This document shows positions 60,801-64,000 of a stretch of 64,000 bases of DNA, in pieces. The stretch is taken from contig JAVXUO010001396.1 of NCBI GenBank assembly GCA_033065855.1, positions 52,501 to 116,500 on the forward strand, in the 5' to 3' direction. The first letter of the stretch is position 1. Every line of letters starts with the position of its first letter. The position numbers were made by a program, and so were the translations under genes. The stretch comes from Escallonia rubra. Its lineage: Eukaryota > Streptophyta > Magnoliopsida > Escalloniales > Escalloniaceae. The notes below the pieces were generated by a model. The model searched no databases, was not told where the DNA came from, and saw nothing but the letters and a program-made list of their open reading frames with translations.

Positions 60801-63527
60801 TTCCCTGAACTCCACCTCCCAATCCAGAATATACAATAGCAACCTCCAAATGAGTACTGACTGGCTCAGAATGTGAGATCAACTGTGTGTCATGGTTGGG
60901 CTCGAAAAAGATGTTAGCTATGCAACTAGAGCAGAGACACACATAATCACCTACTTTCTGGTGGTACAGCTCCGTACTTTGTTCTATCTATCAGAGTCTC
61001 TCGATGATTTAGTTGTAGGTTGTAGATGCATAAAACTAATTTTCCCAATACTAACACTAGGCGTGAAGATTTAAAGTCGGCATAATCAACTGCTCCTCAC
61101 TAGGTCATTATATAAATTGTCCCATCTGCTGAGATTAAGAAGATTTACACAACATATATAACTTCTTTTTATCACTTAATAGAGCTTCCATACATATCAC
61201 CATTCATTTTTCCCCCTGGATTTGGCCGTAACCCTTTTCTAATAGTTAAAAACTTTAATTATCTTGAGTTCCATCCTATAACTTCAAGGCATGCTTCAAA
61301 TGACATTAACATCTCATAAAAGAACTGGTGATCTGGCAAGCTGCACCAGGCTGTCAGTGGCAAGTGAAGGGATACAAATACAAGACTTCAACTTAAACCA
61401 CCACTGCGTGAGCACTCATACCAGGAGATATGTCCAATGGAGTTACCAGATATTAGACAAGTATGAGAGTAAAGATTATAGTGTAATCTCCAAAATGTGG
61501 TTCATAATTATTAGACAAGCGGAAAAGTACGGATTATCGTGATAGCATAAACTTCACTATCTCAAGCAAAAAGAGATACTATTTAGTAGTTAGATTGCTT
61601 TTACGAAAACTCGGCAACATTAATGAGACATTCCGTTTGGTTAGCATTTTCTTTTTTTGTGTTTTCATATTTTTCAGAATTTGTAAAAGATGCCTTTTTA
61701 GAAAACGAAAAAGCTTATATTAGCTTATTTGGATGATATTAGCTTTTTAAGAATCTTGAATACTCTCTATGTTGTTTAGTACTTTGTCTCACACATCTAT
61801 GGGCCAAAATGTACGTGATGAGACTGGCTGTGCTCCTAATCTTTCTATAGAACAACAGGGTAAAGGACAGAGGTTTGTTGCGTAGCGTGGATTCCAACAA
61901 TATATCTACACAGAGCTGATGAAATAGTGTTTGAATTTGGTGTTTTTTAAAACAGAACTGGAAAAATGGTAAGCAAAGAAGAAACCTTGGAAACAAGAAA
62001 TTAAAATTGGAGAAAATGGTAACTAAGTGGAGCGTTCTAGAAAGGCCAAAACCAAATAGTGGTAGCGCAACCAACAAAGCTATTAAATTAATTAGCTGCA
62101 TTTTGCTGAAAGAAAAAAAAAAAAAAAGGAAAATTAGAGAGACAGACACTAAACCAGTTTGAAGGTACTAGCAATTACCCTTCATACCTTCACCCTGAGC
62201 TTTTTCGCTCTTTTCGATACATGGCGCTGAGAAAGCTCTCTACTCTGCTGATCCTGTTCATTACAAACAAAAAAGCAAATATACAAAAGGAATCAGAGGT
62301 ATAAAATGTAAGCTACAGATCAAGGTCACATCCCCAACAAATAAGAAAAGGACAAAATGGCAATCAGTTAATAAAAGCAGAAGAAAGGTATAAGCAGATT
62401 AATTTTAACAGAAAATGGAGCATTAAAAAAAGTGTGGTTAAGAATTATATCCTCTTATATGCAAGCTCATTTTAACAAAAGATATGTTCTTTTCAAGGAA
62501 AACAAATCATCTTCATCATCTCAAAACCATAAACACGTCATATACAACAATTAGAGCTTAAAAGAGCTAACGCGTTTAACCCAGCTTGCTCTGAGCTCTA
62601 TGGTAAATTGTAGTCATTAGTGAAGAGATTAATTTGGACGCTCAGTTGATAGCACTAAACCTGGATCACAGAGAAGAGGCGAAAGGCACGATCCTGGCCA
62701 GCGGATAGAATGTGTCTCCCATTCGCATAGAACCTGCAAAGTAGTGAACCAAGAGCTGTTGTTAGTGGTCGCAAAATCTAAACTGAAAGGAAAACGGAAA
62801 TATTTGCAGATAAACATTGCAAATAAAATAAACAATTCAGATGCACACTGGCTACTATAATGAGCTTATTAGTCATATAATACAACAGAGCATAGTCTTC
62901 CTGGCCTCTTGACATGCCCCCCCGGGAAGGTTAAATAATGAGCTTAAAAAACCAAACCTTTTGTTTGTAGAATTTGCTGATGAGTGGGGCCATAGGTCTT
63001 AAGTTAATTTTTCTTTGTTTCACGCAAGTCTAGTTTCCATATATCTATCCCACCTGGGGCATTTTAAATTCGTGCTATTATACAAGGCACTTTTCTGCAG
63101 TGGAGACAATATGTCACACAAGACTGCATGCAAGGTAGTAATACTGTGAGTAGAGTCGAATATAAAGGTCACCAACTGGTCATTTCTTTTCAGAAAAAGT
63201 CATATGCATAAATATTTAACCTGCACTCGCCATCAAATCAATGAGTCAAATGTCATGAATTACAAGGCAATTTTTGCGATGAAGATAGTATCTCACATAA
63301 GACTACGTGCAATGTAGTAATATCAATGCTTTTCACAGTGAGTACACACTTATAGGTAATATCAGTGCTTTTCACAGGGACTGGTCATTTCTTGCAAGAA
63401 AAATTCATACGCGCACGTATAAAGCATATGTGAACCATTATCACCTTATGCACAGAGGAGGAGCACTGTGCCCACTTCGAAAGCGTAGCAAACGAGGATC
63501 CCCATCACTTGTGTCAAAAATCCACAT
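42822..63527 (-). CDS. UTP21: U3 snoRNP protein UTP21 / WDR36-like, C-terminal 613 codons in 12 exons
   Basis: Complement exons in transcript order: 63445-63527, 62661-62733, 62188-62253, 57747-57789, 52062-52201, 51642-51854, 44874-44958, 44490-44784, 43947-44202, 43627-43849, 43263-43477, 42822-42971. All have GT-AG borders and matching phases, giving 613 aa to the stop. The 5' exons lie beyond 64000. UTP21 is a WD40 subunit of the UTP-B part of the nucleolar SSU processome, needed for 18S rRNA maturation. WD-repeat text includes RFYANGRHILSAGQDRAFRL, IRERDWCNVVTCHMDTAQAY, VWDFKGRELKSRWEIG and WLLSSSMDGSLRIWDV. The Utp21 C-terminal domain has TLDMELRMLQIIDDDDEQEP and ends FQSARCMVAFLSNSQF. 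Introns of 4.4, 5.5 and 6.7 kb hold transposons. The visible frame is intact, so the gene is probably functional. Confidence 0.93.
44959..47075 (-). other. UTP21 large intron, 3' part
   Basis: This is part of a 6683-bp intron. It is AT-rich with one perfect tandem duplication (45412-45593). Short frames match no family. Confidence 0.6.
45412..45593. repeat. Two-copy 91-bp tandem duplication
   Basis: The unit starts AACTTTATTATTCGCTCC. Copies at 45412-45502 and 45503-45593 look identical, so the duplication is recent. Confidence 0.92.
47084..48051 (+). mobile_element. Short TIR element with CTAGGTAGCACGG ends (copy 1)
   Basis: Ends are CTAGGTAGCACGG (47084) and CCGTGCTACCTAG (48051). Flanks are GTTATTTG at 47076-47083 and 48052-48059, a perfect 8-bp duplication. 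Terminal regions are full of GTGTCGGACAC words. The interior is GC-rich then CT-rich, giving long low-complexity frames but no transposase. The 8-bp duplication fits hAT or MULE; the family is not certain. A second, inverted copy lies at 56137-57032. Confidence 0.88.
48060..49340 (-). other. UTP21 large intron, middle part
   Basis: No gene, RNA or clear repeat was recognised. Confidence 0.5.
49350..50505. mobile_element. Non-autonomous MULE with ~123-bp TIRs and perfect 9-bp duplication
   Basis: TIRs 49350-49472 and 50383-50505 are inverted copies (start GGATTAAATGCAC; shared blocks ACCCCATACTTTGGGG and CCACCCCA). Flanks are ATCCAACAA at 49341-49349 and 50506-50514. The TIRs differ from those of the intact MULE at 3963. 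The interior is CT-rich then G/T-rich with no transposase. It lies in the 6.7-kb UTP21 intron. Confidence 0.92.
50515..51167 (-). other. UTP21 large intron, 5' part
   Basis: No gene was recognised. A 94-codon frame at 50696-50980 (minus) matches nothing I know. Confidence 0.45.
51168..51433. repeat. Two-copy 133-bp tandem duplication
   Basis: The unit starts AGTGACACTCTGCACCACGT. Copies at 51168-51300 and 51301-51433 differ at only one or two bases. It lies inside the UTP21 intron. Confidence 0.9.
52202..53543 (-). other. UTP21 5.5-kb intron, 3' part
   Basis: No gene was recognised in 52202-53310. From 53340 to 53430 the plus strand reads a coding-like KVNQSYSEASPTVSQSNK-type frame ending at a GTGA donor-like site. 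Confidence 0.4.
53544..53777 (+). pseudogene. Unidentified exon-like fragment, antisense in a UTP21 intron
   Basis: After an acceptor-like ATATAG, the plus strand is open for 77 codons to a TGA at 53775. It reads IELSLSKEDSKSTSNAFESY, then DALKQAADDAKMSKNALNSS and SFDGDNLDDIGHMSSSCC. The composition (Ser, Lys, Asp rich, with helix-like heptads) is protein-like rather than random. I do not recognise the family. Similar coding-like text lies just upstream at 53340-53430. It may be a gene fragment carried in by a transposon or a retrocopy, or it may be chance. Confidence 0.3.
53778..55136 (-). other. UTP21 5.5-kb intron, middle
   Basis: AT-rich sequence with no gene, RNA or clear repeat recognised. 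Confidence 0.45.
55137..55552. mobile_element. Tourist-like MITE (PIF/Harbinger type) with TAA duplication
   Basis: Inverted ends are GAGGCCGTTTGGGAATGATT and, at the right, AATCAATCCCAAAAACCCTC, with TAA on both sides (55134-55136 and 55553-55555). The 416-bp AT-rich interior has long inverted similarity (TTAAATCAG/CTGATTTAA words). It is non-coding and lies within a UTP21 intron. Confidence 0.8.
56137..57032 (-). mobile_element. Short TIR element with CTAGGTAGCACGG ends (copy 2, inverted)
   Basis: Ends are CTAGGTAGCACGG (56137) and CCGTGCTTCCTAG (57032). Flanks are CTGATATG (56129-56136) and CTGATTTG (57033-57040), an 8-bp duplication with one mismatch. The interior is the reverse complement of copy 1 at 47084-48051 in several blocks (for example the TCAGCGACGGCGGCGGAGGA region near 56558). 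No transposase is present. Confidence 0.86.
57790..62187 (-). other. UTP21 4.4-kb intron
   Basis: AT-rich, with one three-copy tandem repeat at 58441-58755. A 64-codon open stretch near 59482-59673 (plus strand: RAEEEVKQIAEHPPDRPPNI) is of unknown meaning. No RNA gene or transposon end was recognised. Confidence 0.45.
58441..58755. repeat. Three-copy tandem repeat of about 95-115 bp
   Basis: Units start near AAGGTTTCAATGGCAA and end near GATGACACTTTAAAAACTAAG. The first two ends are closely similar and the third unit is diverged. Confidence 0.8.
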
Positions 63528-63626
63528 CTATAGGAACACCATAAGGAACAAAAGCAAGGTAAGCAAAAAAAGACCAGTACGTTAGACACTACTCATTAAG
63601 CAACAGGTTATGTATACTGGGAAGTG

Positions 63627-64000
63627 CCTAAGAAGCACGGACACAGGTACATGTGCGAAAAATCCAATATGTCATTTGCTAAAATAACTGGATATGGTGC
63701 CGCTAGGATACGGCAAATTTTTATATAACTCAATGAATTTCTAATATACAAGTGAATATATCCGCCCAAATTAGTTAAGTTAAACATTAAGGTGAATTCA
63801 GTAAATAAGTAAAGTTTGATGAGTTCTTTTACTGATATACATGATATTGAGGAGTCAGCTTACAACAACACCACAATAAGGCAAAAAGCTCCAGCTGTAA
63901 CCAGTCCGCTATTAGAAATATGCACATGAACTAATTGACAAGCTCCAGAACAGTACATAATAGGAGAAGTCTTCTGGTTAAAGGCAAGGCCGAGATAGGA
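63627..64000. mobile_element. Possible third CTAGG-type element end
   Basis: CCTAAGAAGCACGGACACAGG at 63628 resembles the ends of the elements at 47084 and 56137 (CTAGGTAGCACGGACAC) but has several differences. The other end would lie beyond the window. No UTP21 exon was found in 63528-64000. Confidence 0.25.

Overview
The window looks like nuclear DNA of a eudicot plant. It is AT-rich, its genes have GT-AG introns, and it holds two host genes of plant type: an SPX3-like phosphate-signalling gene and a UTP21/WDR36-like ribosome-biogenesis gene. Most of the rest is plant transposons: MULE, FAR1-type MULE, hAT, Tourist MITE, SINE, Copia-type and possibly Helitron. The species cannot be fixed from the sequence.

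Layout. Positions 1-604 are one end of a hairpin-terminated repeat. From about 793 to 14205 lies a decayed FAR1-type MULE (element A), which encodes a FAR1-like transposase on the plus strand and a plant-mobile-domain (PMD) gene plus a Ulp1 remnant on the minus strand. A younger, apparently intact MuDR-like MULE (3963-9893) is nested in A. It has 216-bp terminal inverted repeats (TIRs), a near-perfect 9-bp target duplication, a 1226-aa five-exon transposase, and a small GRF zinc-finger gene on the other strand. Element B (14319-22990) is a diverged sister of A with the same gene order. It has ~290-bp TIRs and an internal array of about 15 palindromes carrying the motif that also fills its TIRs. 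Element C (about 23005-24215) is a short non-autonomous relative that ends upstream of SPX3.

The SPX3 gene (24921-27054, plus strand, 3 exons) has two P1BS-type sites upstream and a SINE in intron 1. From 27055 to 42480 no host gene is seen. That stretch holds a truncated hAT copy, Copia-type remnants, LTR-like debris, a possible Helitron 3' end, a hairpin-ended TIR element, an internally deleted hAT with a perfect 8-bp duplication, and a second hAT that has captured exon 1 of a phenylalanine ammonia-lyase gene.

From 42822 to past 63527 the minus strand carries the C-terminal 613 codons of UTP21 in 12 exons. The 5' part lies beyond the window. Three introns of 4.4-6.7 kb hold a non-autonomous MULE, a Tourist MITE, tandem duplications, and two inverted copies of one short TIR element.

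The most notable material is the A/B transposon lineage: convergent FAR1 transposase and PMD-Ulp1 genes, a spacer rich in palindromes between them, TIRs built from the same palindrome, and ends that abut TA/TG microsatellites. All calls come from reading the sequence by eye; no database search was run.
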